NCBI RefSeq assembly: GCF_015832195.1
Contig: NC_052033.1
Coordinates: 1,116,001-1,180,000 of the forward strand
DNA: 64,000 bases
Reading direction: 5' to 3'
DNA from: Motacilla alba alba
Taxonomy: Eukaryota; Chordata; Aves; Passeriformes; Motacillidae
Shown here: positions 37,101 through 45,658 of the stretch, piece after piece
Layout of the letters: every line of letters starts with the position of its first letter
Position numbering within the stretch: position 1 is the first letter of the stretch
The notes under the pieces: generated by a model
What the model was told of the DNA's origin: nothing
Databases searched by the model: none
What the model saw: the letters and a program-made list of their open reading frames with translations, nothing else
Made by a program: the position numbers and the translations under genes

Positions 37101-40100
37101 CATCATCCAGCCCCACGGCTGCCGCACTCTACGGAGCCTTTGAAGGCTCTTTTATCCCGCTCCCACCTCCCACCCACCGCAGGCTGGTTCAGGAGCAGGT
37201 CTGGGCATGCTGTGGGGTGGTGGGGTCCCCTGCACGAGGCCACCGCCAGCCCGGCTCCCCAGGCACGGTGCCTCGCCCCGCTCCTGGCTCAGTCCTGGAG
37301 GAAGAGGGAGTTTTGCCCGTTTCGGCAGAGTTTCTCAGCGTCTCTCCGCAGGCGTGCCCACAGCCTTTCCAAGTCGGAGCGCGGCTGCGGAGCCGGTCCA
37401 GCCCGTCAGACCTACAGCGTGCGGGGAGAGGAGGAGAGGACACAGCCAAGGACGCTTTGGGAACTCGTCCTCGAAACTTGGGCTTCAGGGGATGTGGCCA
37501 GAGCCACACTTGTGCTCAGGGGCAGAGCCGGGTCCAGCTGCCTGCACTGCCTGGGGCAGGAGTGGAGCAGGAAAGGTGCCCAGGCACCCCTGCACCACTG
37601 CCACCAGGGAAAGCCATTGGGTGTAACAGAGCCTGACGTGATAAGGATCCTGCCCAAAGCCAGTCTGAGCTTTGCCCTCCAGCCAGACCAGGAATAGCAC
37701 CTGGAGTACCCAAGGGTTTGGGACGAGCCTCGCTTGGTAGCAGCAGCGAAGAGGAGGATAGTCCTCGTCTGTAAGGGAGGATGGCACACTGGGCTTCCTG
37801 CCTGGCACAAAGGCACATCCAACACCATTACAAAATAACTACCAGATTGCTAAAAAGGAGCAACTTCTCCCCTGAACAACTACAGACCTGCTGGTGTTAG
37901 GAGAAGCAGAAATCCCAGCAGGTCATAAAAGGAGGGCGGATGTTTCTGCAGAGGACAGGGACACAGAGCGCCGGTGGCAACGGCTAACAAATCACAGGAG
38001 AGATAGTAAACCTCACGCTTTGAGGCTTAAGCTGATAGAGCTACTAGGGATTAGGAGGAAATTCAACGGGGGAGAGAAGGAACGACTTATCCCACATCTG
38101 CCTGCTACAGTCTCACAGCACATAGAGCAACATCGCCCTTCTCCTGCCAAACTGGATGGTGGCAGCAGCATCTGAGGGCTGGCACAGCTCTTGAGAAAAC
38201 CTTAACACGCTTTGTGCTGCTGGGGTGCAGTGGTGAGAGGCTCCAACACAGGCGTGGAGATAAAGCCAAGACCCCTCTGCAAGCTTTGCTAGCATTTAAC
38301 GACTTGCTAGGTCATGGCCCAAACACAACCACGTCCCATAAGCCCACCCCAGTCCTTAATATCTAAGGTCTGAAAAGCACCAACATAGCTGGTCAAATGG
38401 GGCAAGGGGCTGACTGAACCTCCTCAAGGCAGCAGCTGAACCCCAGCAGGGCTTTGCTCCCTGTCCTTGAGAGTTCACACCAGTTTGCTCAGCTGCTGCC
38501 CTTTCTTTGTACTTTGCATACATTTAAACAAAAACCTTCACCACTCCCTTGAGGAAGGCAAACAGTGAGTCCAGCTCCCATTGCCTTTCACAGCTCCTCC
38601 GTTATCACAGGGGCTCCCCTCTCCCAGCATCACCCTGGCATCCCCCCATCCCCTGTCCCTGGATCCTGCATTCAGGGATGGGGACACCCAGACTTTGCCA
38701 GGCACCATCTGGCTCCAGAAGCAGTTGCCCCAGAGATCCCTGGCCAGAGGGGCTCTGCCTCTCACCTCCCCCGGGAGCCTCAACCCCTCGGTGCTGGCCC
38801 TAGCCGGGCCAAGTAGTGCATTGTTGGCGAGGGCAGCAGCCCAGGGATGTGATTGATCGTGGAGGAGAGAGGCCAAAGCCATGATGGGTCGTTTAACAAT
38901 TTCAATTAAACTCTGCAACGCTCCCGAGGCAGAGGGGAGGGGAGAGGGAGAAGAAATAAAAAGCGGGATGTTTCCATTGCCAGGGAACCTCAGCAAAGCA
39001 CGGCTGGCCCAGCAGGACCAGCCTGGCTCTCCCAGACCAGAACCCCCTCCCTGGCTGCAGGAGTGACCACGGCGTCGCGCCGACGTCCTCTTCCTGCAGG
39101 CAGGACAACTGCCCTTGCCTGCCCTTTCCCTCCTGGCTCCTGCCCCCAAAAATCTTGTTCCTGCCTGCCCCACCACCTTGGAATGAGAGGTGCTGTGACC
39201 CACTTGTGCGGCGGCGCTTGCGCGGGGAGGAGGCTGCGCACGGAGAATATTAAACGTGTCCCTGAAGTTCCTGCTGCCGGGACTGGCGCTTGGATTTTGC
39301 TTACGTGCGGTGACTTTTTTAGGCACAGGAAGCCCCAGAGGGCTGATCACAGCGATCGAGCTCCCAATCCACTGAGACAGCAGAAGGACTCTTAGAGGGA
39401 TTTAAAAAAATATATAATAAAAAAAAATAAAAATCAGCATCTCAGCCTGTCATATGGAAAAGGCACTTTAATGAGCAGCAAAGGCAGCAAACGCTTGGCT
39501 CACATGGCATCGGTGACAAGAGGGAGAGGGAACCATAAGGGATAGGGAGCAGTGGTGCCCTCCATGCCAGGGATGAGCCTCCAGGACCAGACAAGCCCCA
39601 CAGCAGGTCAAGCACAGGAGCCCCAGCAGTGGCCTTGGAGGGGTCAGGGTTTTTTGGCCCCTCCTTATAAAGGAATAAAATTAAAATAAGCCGAGAGAGC
39701 TGCTGATGCTGCTGCAGCGGGGGAGTTAAACACACACGTTCACGTGGGTGCCCCACGGCTGCAGGGAGGGGAAGACTCTCCAGAGAGAAAACAGACAGGA
39801 CTGAACTGCGAGAGAGTTACTGGAGGGTACAGGAGAAAACAAGTGTGACTTCACCCCTCTGGGTGTGCAGGAGGAGAGCCATGGGCACCCCAGCCTGTAC
39901 ACACTGCCCGGCAGCCATGGGACACCAGCTTAGGGGCCAGGGCTGCATCAGCCAGCAGAACACTCGTATCCTGATGTTATTTATTGCCTTGGGGGTGTCC
40001 TTCAACCCATTCACATGGACAGACTGCTCTTGTTCAGCTCAGGGACCCTGTACAGGCACAGTCCCTGAGCAGCAGAGGCAATGGCACCCAGTACCTTCAC

Positions 40101-41301
40101 CCAGGGAAGGGGCACCAGATGCCCCTGTTCTGGGGAGGAGGTGGCTCCCAGCCCTTCTGAAAGCCCAGCAGTTGAGATTTGCAAAGTTCTGGCCCAGTCA
40201 AAGCTTTCCAGTAGATGACCCAGGGGAGCTGATCCCCTCCTCACGTTTATAATCCTCAACCTAACTCGGGTTTCTTTGCGCAAGTCTCTCCACACTGAGC
40301 TGCTCCTAAGAAGCCTTATTAAAGCTTCTCCTACCTGAGTTTCCTCTCTCCCTCCTCCAGACAGCTTATTCCCTTTCAGCTTTCCCACCCACCCCCATGA
40401 GACCCCCCACGATGAGCAGCCTTGGCAGAGGTATCCACACTCCCACAGCCCAGGCGGCCAGGGTGCACCTTCCCCCAGCCAGACATGGCATTGAGAGCCC
40501 TTTTATTTACTTTTCCCAGTTTCCTTCTCTTGATCTGTTGGGAGAAACGACCAGGAGCTCAGCTCTATACACGGGCTCCGTGTCAGTGGCCACAATCTCA
40601 TCCACCTTTCCACCCTCCCCATCTCCTCCAGATGCTGTGCGGCGTCTGCACGACCCCGGTGCACTTGGGGACCCCCTCCTGAGCCCTCTGTTCACTCCAA
40701 GCTCTGCTTGCTGCTGACCTTTCTGAGAGCACAGGCAAGAAAACAGCCTGGCTGAAGGGTTAAACATTACCAGACTGAAATTCAAGGCTTGACGATTGGT
40801 TCCAGTCGACTGGCTGGGATGATAATTTTTCACAAGATAAATACGGCTGGGAGTGAGCAGCAACCGCTAAAGACCCTTTGTAGCAGCGTTCCCCCCAAAG
40901 CGGTTCACTTCCCCCCGCCACGGCTGCTTCCCTTCACCCATCCCTGCTCAGTGGCCCACACTGCAGGGCCCCTGGCCCCAAGCCCAAGGGGAACCCCAGC
41001 TCAGCTGTAGGATTGCTTACAGCCCAGTCATTCATCCGTACGGGCTGTGCTTGCACTCCCGCCTCCAGCCGCAGCAGAACTCATGTGCCGCGGGTCAGAG
41101 CCAGCGCTTGCACCCCGGCTTGGCCAGCACTGAGACTCGCACCCCGGGACTGGCAGGAGTGCCCATCCAGGGAGAGGGAGCCCACGGCTCTCTGCCCAGC
41201 TACTCACTGCTCTTGGACGCCTTGATCTTGGCCACCAGTTTCTGCACGCCAGGTACATCCCCGTTCTTCACGGCCTGGATCAGCTCCTGCTCGCGCCCCA
41301 T
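13025..41301 (-). CDS. CASKIN2: CASKIN2, complete 20-exon coding region (1478 aa)
   Basis: CASKIN2 is a cytoplasmic scaffold related to the CASK-binding protein CASKIN1; it has been linked to endothelial quiescence and protein phosphatase 1. Coding exons in transcription order: 41301-41208, 23421-23370, 21452-21355, 21253-21108, 20973-20878, 20023-19893, 19700-19592, 19458-19350, 19064-18970, 18889-18772, 18538-18356, 17957-17836, 17416-17341, 17228-17134, 16916-16806, 16703-16602, 16399-16261, 15932-13788, 13673-13355, 13121-13025. Every junction is GT/AG and in phase. Order: ANK repeats (about residues 48-278), SH3 (283-346), linker, two SAM domains (about 503-570, 574-640), long disordered proline/serine-rich tail, conserved C-terminus. 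The start has a strong context (G at -3 and +4). It is longer than the human protein (about 1200 residues as I remember), mainly in the tail. If the 114-nt intron at 13674-13787 is kept, the product has 1516 residues. Confidence 0.95.
13355..13673 (-). CDS. CASKIN2: CASKIN2 exon 19 (tail)
   Basis: Encodes about 105 residues from DVPAKHTS to EEAER. It includes [10 protein letters not shown], which lines up with a human segment ending LAFSGPK, and [20 protein letters not shown], which matches the human C-terminal helix region. It is separated from exon 18 by a very short predicted intron. If that intron is not spliced, exons 18 and 19 are one 2578-nt exon. Confidence 0.8.
13674..13787 (-). other. 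CASKIN2: Short 114-nt in-frame intron (or exitron) of CASKIN2
   Basis: On the - strand a donor CCAG|GTATGG and an acceptor with pyrimidine tract (cccttcctttgcag) bracket 114 nt. Both junctions interrupt a codon after its first base, so removal keeps the frame. The intron has no stop codon, so retention also keeps the frame and adds 38 residues. The encoded stretch is rich in V, C, M and W, unlike the surrounding P/S-rich tail, which argues that it is intronic. Confidence 0.7.
13788..15932 (-). CDS. CASKIN2: CASKIN2 exon 18, long proline/serine-rich exon
   Basis: This 2145-nt exon encodes the end of SAM2 ([19 protein letters not shown]) and about 690 residues of low-complexity tail. Conserved islands match human CASKIN2: [23 protein letters not shown]-like [63 protein letters not shown] and REREPLQ. 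Serine runs occur around 15540-15555 and 14340-14370. The PPPPPPKR segment is a likely SH3/EVH1-type ligand, by composition only. The extra length relative to human lies between these islands. Confidence 0.93.
16261..17228 (-). CDS. CASKIN2: CASKIN2 tandem SAM-domain exons (14-17)
   Basis: Exons 17228-17134, 16916-16806, 16703-16602 and 16399-16261. SAM1 spans the first three: [58 protein letters not shown]2 runs from exon 16 into exon 18: [48 protein letters not shown]. The paired SAM domains mediate oligomerisation in CASKIN1. The same role here is inferred from family membership. Confidence 0.94.
17341..18538 (-). CDS. CASKIN2: CASKIN2 linker exons (11-13) between SH3 and SAM
   Basis: Exons 18538-18356 (proline/histidine-rich), 17957-17836 ([20 protein letters not shown], then STEGTNG and ILIENAR) and 17416-17341 ([11 protein letters not shown]). 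The serine/glycine stretch is very close to human. Exon 11 is less conserved and very C-rich on the coding strand. The acceptor of exon 12 is a tandem CAGCAG, which could include or skip one alanine. Confidence 0.9.
18772..19064 (-). CDS. CASKIN2: CASKIN2 SH3-domain exons (9-10)
   Basis: Exons 19064-18970 and 18889-18772 encode an SH3 fold: [40 protein letters not shown], then [14 protein letters not shown]. The ALYDY motif is degenerate (ALKDFW). The RWKG and YFPPS elements are kept. Caskin SH3 domains are described as atypical, lacking part of the usual peptide-binding surface, which fits this. Confidence 0.94.
19350..21452 (-). CDS. CASKIN2: CASKIN2 ankyrin-repeat exons (3-8)
   Basis: Exons 21452-21355, 21253-21108, 20973-20878, 20023-19893, 19700-19592 and 19458-19350 encode six ankyrin repeats. 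Signatures are [75 protein letters not shown] and [15 protein letters not shown]. Met83, at the start of exon 4 (MRPLHY), corresponds to the start of a shorter human isoform lacking the first 82 residues, as I recall. Confidence 0.95.
23370..23421 (-). CDS. CASKIN2: CASKIN2 exon 2
   Basis: A 52-nt exon encoding [16 protein letters not shown], almost identical to the human segment, flanked by ctctgcag and GTGAGT. It joins the first coding exon 17.8 kb upstream to the ankyrin block. Confidence 0.95.
23882..23975. repeat. 64-bp tandem duplication, two copies
   Basis: caaggattgtgctaccttgg at 23882 recurs with one mismatch (caaggattgtgccaccttgg) at 23946, and atatcccc/ctatccct follow in each. The offset is 64 bp. 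The spacer between the cores has drifted. Confidence 0.8.
24600..24720. promoter_or_regulatory. AT-rich block with octamer and homeobox-type motifs
   Basis: Within GC-rich intron sequence this block holds a perfect octamer ATGCAAAT (24615-24622), followed by gataattaaagg and, 60 bp on, cctaattaacac. The cluster of POU and homeodomain cores and the low-GC composition suggest an enhancer or conserved noncoding element. Conservation was not tested. Confidence 0.3.
26340..27080. promoter_or_regulatory. Internal CpG island in CASKIN2 intron 1
   Basis: About 0.75 kb of very GC- and CpG-rich sequence lies isolated inside the intron. No coding exon was recognised. It could be an alternative CASKIN2 promoter, an unannotated noncoding transcript's promoter or a methylated orphan island. 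On the - strand there is a plausible donor (CCGGAGG|GTAAAT) near 26907-26920. Confidence 0.5.
27461..27575. repeat. 40-bp tandem repeat (minisatellite-like)
   Basis: Units 27461-27500 and 27501-27540 are exactly 40 bp each and share gtcatgaac, tccctgtgctgc and flanks. A shorter third unit (gcatcaacccc, tccctgtacc) and a decayed fourth (gcatccctgaata) follow. Degeneracy suggests an old array. Confidence 0.8.
31478..31562 (-). repeat. Ancient CORE-SINE/MIR-like relic
   Basis: The order cagga-tgggagggga-ggcagcgggaggtgaag-ttagctcgaggtcacccag-aaggtcgatgg matches the MIR-type core read in reverse (GGGGAAACTGAGGC, AGAGGTTAAGT, CTTGCCCAAGGTCACACAG). The match is from memory of the consensus; a repeat library search would settle the family. 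Confidence 0.5.
38005..38120 (+). repeat. Ancient amniote CR1-type 3' UTR relic
   Basis: Blocks cctcacgctttgaggcttaa, gggattaggaggaaa, ggggagagaagg, ttatcccaca and ctgcctgcta occur in the same order as in an old amniote LINE 3' region, common in turtles and crocodilians, that precedes a cttatg-type octamer tail. The tail itself is not visible here. The family assignment is from pattern memory. Confidence 0.5.
41208..41301 (-). CDS. CASKIN2: CASKIN2 first coding exon
   Basis: Encodes [20 protein letters not shown], then [11 protein letters not shown] plus one base, matching the human N-terminus closely. The donor is A|GTGAGTA. The ATG at 41301 has a strong context. No good AG acceptor lies within 35 bases upstream, so either the 5' UTR of this exon extends further upstream or transcription can begin here; a TTTATAAA lies 51 bp upstream. 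Confidence 0.95.
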
Positions 41302-43785
41302 CGCAGGCAGGTGGGAGCAGCAGCAATGTAGAAACCCTCAGATCCCAGAGGTTTATAAAGCCATGGGAATAAGCCCCTAATTCCTCAAAACACACTTTGA
41401 TGAGAGATTAAATCCAGGAAGAAAGACACTTTACAATCCCACAGGGCATAAAAACCAGAAGGAAGAAGTCTTTCTGTTAAGGGCAGAAGTCCCTTTCTGC
41501 ATCAGGAGGAGCAGGACCCAGATGGGATTTGACTGGAGAACATGCAATCAGTTAAAACAAAAATTACTTCAGTGCTTGGGGATAGGTTCCCAGCAGCACA
41601 AGAGCTCTGTGAGACAAAGCCAGGCAGCCTGGGGCAGGGTATCCAGCGGTGGCAGCATTGGGATGCCCTCAGCCTCTCACAGCACTCCTGGAGCCAGAGG
41701 TGGTGTGCTTTGCTCCCTTCAGCAGGCTCTGCTGTGTTGACGAGTCCCTAATTCATCCCAAAGGGATTACGGGCTCGTTGCCATCTGGAAGTTATAGATC
41801 CTCCCTCTCTGGTGCTCATTAGCCCCTTCGTTTCGGCATTCCTCCCGGTGACGGCACTGCAGGCACGCTGGGGAGCCCCATGCACGGCCGAGCCCCGGCA
41901 CGGCAGCCCGGGACCTGCGGAGGGAAGAGCAGAGTCAGCCCCCAAATGCCATTTACCTCCCGGCTCTGTCGCGACAGCTTTTGTATCCATGCTGAAGAAC
42001 GAATACTTTGACTATATTTAGTCCTGGAGGGACTTGGCTCATCCTTATGTTAAACAGAGAGGGAAGAACCTGTGGAGGAAACCTCCAGAGGGTGCTGCCC
42101 CCAGAGCGGGACAGGACACAGCTCCTTCCCAGCCCTCCCGGGGCCAGACACACCACGTCCTCCCTGAGGGCAGCACACGGGGCTTGGGGCACACGATGTC
42201 TCCCCCTCTCCTTTCCCGGTGGCAGCACACAAGGAATGGAGCTCAGAAGGTTTAGCCAAAGCTCTCTGCAGCCCATGGGAGTGGGTCAGCCTGCCTTGCA
42301 CTTTTCTCCTCCTGTGCAAGGATAAACCCTCACCCTCTAAACTTGCTGGGAGGCTCAATGCCCTGGGACCCAAGACACTTCTTCACCAATTCAGGAGCTC
42401 TCTCTGGCCCCAGTGAGGAGCTGGGTGTAATTCAGCAAGACGACTGTGCTCAGAATAGGATCAAGGCCATATCCTGACCAGCCAGGGTACCCTGGAGGGG
42501 GCATGGGGTCCTGCAGAAGCAGTTCACATGTCCCAGCCTGTGCTCCCACACTGCACCCGGGCTGCCCAAACTGTGTGGCAAGAAAATCCCTCCTAGTTCA
42601 GGGCCATGCATCTGGCAGGCTGCTCCGACACCGGGGAGGAGCGTGCGTGCAGGAGAGCAGGGAGCACACACCGTGCCAGCTGCAAGGCTATCGCCAGATC
42701 ACCCCACAACTTCCCCTCTGCCCATCCAGAAAGGATCACAACCAGCTGATGGCTCAGTGGAGTGTCCCTTCCTAGAGCGCTCGCCCTCCACAGTTTATGT
42801 AACAGCGGGTGTTGCTTCCTCCAAGCAATCGAGGTCACTGTTCAGAGCATGGAAATCACAGGCGAGACAAGGCAACAATGACAGGTCCTGTTGGGGTGGG
42901 GGCAAAACCAGGAGAATCCCATGGCATAGCAATGCCCAGCCGAGAGCTGCAGCTCCCCCCAAACACGGACCCCTCACAGCTTCCCCGTGCTCCTGCACTC
43001 CCCAGGGTGCAGAAGCACAGGGCAGACAAAAAGATAATCCTCAGGTATTGGCTCAGCTTCTGGGACAAGGGGGTGTGTGATTCCCACACCAGGCTGGGGG
43101 GTTCTCCTCCCACCCACAGCTCATTTAGCTGATGAATCCCTCGGCACTGAAGCTGGTGCCCGTCGGGGTCAGCTGTCACCTCCCCTCGTCCTGGGCCACC
43201 TGCACAAGCTTATCTACCTTACAACAAAGTTTCAGCCACTTGACTCAGACTAACCTCTCGCTGCAAACAAATCCCCTCCCGAAACCTCCTGTGTCGCACT
43301 GTCTTCAGAACTATTTCGTTTAACGCTGTGCACTGCATCCAACTCTGTGCTGCTCCTCAAGAGCGCTCACAAGAAGTGAACGTGAGGCGGTGAGACGACT
43401 TTATATTTGAAAAGTCTGTCCGCTCTCTTGGAAAACAGCCCCGGTGCTGCTGCCTCGGCTCCCGGAACACGCGGGGCTCAGCGGGCAACTCGGAGGGACG
43501 GAGAGCTCCGAATGCCGACCTGCACCTCCTCAGCCTCCCCAGAGAGGAGCAGCGAAGGTAGAATTCAAGAAACGCTCAAAGCTGGAAAAGCAACAGCAAA
43601 ACATCCCTCCCACACGAGCAGAGCTGAGCCTCCAGCCCAGGAATCCACCTGGAGAATCAAAGTATCCCAAACATTCCCGCAGCCAACGGCAGCGCCGGGG
43701 GAAAAAAGGAGGGAGAAGAAGGGGGAAAAAACCCCAAACAAACCCAAACCAGTTACGTAAGTGGCGGAGGAAAGATGCAAAGGAG
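41302..43785 (-). other. CASKIN2: CASKIN2 5' UTR/intron between promoter and start codon
   Basis: No coding similarity was found. The interval should contain the acceptor that joins the CpG-island first exon to the coding exon, but none is obvious immediately before the ATG; the weak candidates are atctgag (36-37 bases upstream) and gaattag. A TTTATAAA at 41352-41359 reads TATA-like on both strands. Confidence 0.5.
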
Positions 43786-43789
43786 CTGC

Positions 43790-44780
43790 AGGCACCCAGC
43801 CGGGTCCCGAGGGGCGGTGGGGGCAGCTCGGCTCCCCCGGGAGGCTCCAGCGCCGCTGCGGGCGCGCCCGGGCCCCCCTCGCTGCCCGCCCGGCCGCGCC
43901 TCCGCCTCCCCCGCCCCGAGACCCCCGGGCGGGGCGGCGCCTTCCTCCGGGCGCGCTCGGGGGGATTTCTGCCCCCACCAAGGCGAGCTGTTCCGCGGCT
44001 CCTGGGGCGAGTTACTCCCTCGGCCCCACTCACCTGGCGGCGCTCCCAGCCCGCCGCACCGGGGCGAACCGAACGGCGCTCGGGCGAACCGAACCGAACC
44101 GCGCCGGAACGAACCGACGGCACCGGACCGGACCCGCCCACGCCGTGCGGAGCCGCTCCGGACCGCGGCGCGCCGAGCAGTGCCGAGCTCAGCCCGGCCG
44201 CAACTTCCCGAGCCGCGGGGGGCGGCAGCGCGGCCGGTACCGGAGCGGAGCCGCGGGTCCCGGCTTGCAGGCGGCGCGGCACTCGGCAAAGTCCCGCTCG
44301 GGCCGGCCCCGTCCCGGCAGGAAATCCCTCCCCGGCCCGGCCTGATTGGAAAAGCCCGGCGGGTTGTGCGGCGGGGCCGGGCCGGGGCGGCTGTCACTCA
44401 CCGTGATGCGGCGTCGAGCGGGGCAGGGGCCGGGCCGCCCATCCCGCCGCACCGGCACCGCTCCGCCCCCGGTCGGGGCTGCCCCGGGCTCCCGGGCTTC
44501 GGCTTGCTTTGAAGGGGGTCCGGCTGGACGCACAGCGCGGTCCGGTACCGGCGATGGGGAGCGGGACCGGCGTGGTACGCGACCGACCCGATGCTCCGGG
44601 ACCGGCGGGGTTCGGGACCGAGCCGGTGGGAGATTCTCCATTCTCGATCCAGGACCGAGCCAGTAGTTCGGGACCGGCTCCCTTGAGAATCCTCCATCCT
44701 CCTCATTCCAGCTCCGAGCCGGTGGTCTGGGACTGGCTTCGAGACCGACCTAGTGCTTGATCCGGGATTGGTCCGGTGCT
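43790..44780 (-). promoter_or_regulatory. CASKIN2: CpG-island promoter of CASKIN2
   Basis: Extremely GC- and CpG-rich, lying 2.5-3.5 kb upstream of the CASKIN2 start. Two consensus donors on the - strand, GCCAG|GTGAGT (edge 44034) and ATCACG|GTGAGT (edge 44402), suggest two alternative noncoding first exons. It includes a pentamer-like GAACC array at 44062-44115 and overlaps the minisatellite that starts at 44563. No TATA box is evident. Confidence 0.75.
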
Positions 44781-44852
44781 ACGGGACGGGCTTCGGAGAG
44801 AGGTCCCCCATCATCGATTCAGGAGCGAGCAACACGGTGGGTGGTCTGGGAA
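44563..44852. repeat. Degenerate 51-65 bp minisatellite at the promoter edge
   Basis: Unit starts marked by GGGACC/GGGACT/GGGACG/GGGAAC fall at 44563, 44614, 44670, 44729, 44783 and 44848. Units share a CCGAGCCGGTGGT-like tail and a central tctccat/cctccatcctc or cccatcatcgattc block, for example gagaatcctccatcctcctc against gagattctccattctc. Divergence between units is high, so the array is old. Confidence 0.75.
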
Positions 44853-45540
44853 CCAGCCCTCCCCCCTTTCAGCCCCAGCCCTCCCCCTCAGCCCTTTGCC
44901 CACTCCCCCCCAGCCCCTTTGGAGGGGCTGTGTAATACCGCTGATGGCACCCATGGGACCAAAATCCACCGATCCCCAGCTGAACAAGCCCCACATTAAT
45001 CCTACTCTCACAAAGCACTAAAACCACCAAAAATCACCCATTTCTGCCAGTCTTCAGCAGAAGCAGCAGAGGCAAGTGCTCCCTTGAGCACAGTTATTTT
45101 AAAACAAGAGATTGCCTAATAAAGCTGGACAGTTTTTATTGCATGATACCACTGGATTATCATCAACTAATCAGATTAAAAACACACAGAGGCTTTGGTT
45201 TTATTCACTAAATGGCCAGCCCACAGCTCCCTGGGGGAGTTGCAAAGATCCCACACCTCTTCAAACCAGGCCCCCGAGACATTTCACCAAATGATGGTTT
45301 CATGAGCAACCCCAATGAGGGGGATCCTTGGCAAGGAGGAGGGACTGACGTCTCCAGACACACCCTGCCTTTTCAGCTCCAGAATAAAGAGATTATTATG
45401 CACATGTAATTATAAATGTCCACATTTTATGGCTGCTGTGCTGAAGCACGAAGCTCTAAGTAGCCCTGCTAGAAAGCAGTGAAGTGAAAGGTCTTGTTAT
45501 TCCTCCTCTGAGTTTTTCCAGATCTTGTAAAGTGCAATGA

Positions 45541-45658
45541 CATTTATAATAATCCCCTGAATTTATGTGGCACCTTTGGTCCTTCTAAGGATCTTTATTA
45601 AGCTTTGCAGCTCCCTGAGCACAGACTAAACCCACTTTGCAAAAGAGGAGCCCAGGTC
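45541..45658 (-). repeat. Ancient MIR/L3-type repeat relic
   Basis: tttataataatcccctgaat, tatgtggcacctttggtcc, ctaaggatctttatta, agctttgca and cccactttgcaaaagaggag follow the order of the old amniote repeat with TTATATAGCGCTTTTCATCC, AAGGATCTCAAAGCGCTTTAC and CCCATTTTACAGATGAGGAA. Similarity is by eye, so the exact family is uncertain. Confidence 0.4.

Larger units (their letters stand above)
23422..41207 (-). other. CASKIN2: CASKIN2 first coding-region intron (17.8 kb)
   Basis: No coding exon of CASKIN2 or of another gene was recognised. Contents seen: a 64-bp tandem duplication at 23882, an AT-rich octamer-containing block near 24600-24720, a CpG island at about 26340-27080, a 40-bp tandem repeat at 27461, ancient repeat relics at 31478 and 38005, and an A-rich stretch at 39395-39435. 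The numerous GC-rich open frames have no family resemblance. Confidence 0.8.

Noticed and set aside
36884..37697. 200-250-codon overlapping + strand frames in CASKIN2 intron 1
   Set aside because: Two frames are open at once in moderately GC-rich DNA, and neither resembles a protein family.
37894..38175. 93-codon frame
   Set aside because: It lies over the ancient CR1-type relic and shows no reverse transcriptase or other domain.
39395..39435. A-rich tract as the tail of a processed pseudogene
   Set aside because: No coding remnant or target-site duplication was seen on its 5' side.
43444..44406. 320-codon open frame on the + strand over the CASKIN2 promoter
   Set aside because: Arg/Pro/Gly/Ala-rich translation of a CpG island. 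Such frames lack stops because of base composition. No family resemblance, and frames of similar length occur on the opposite strand.
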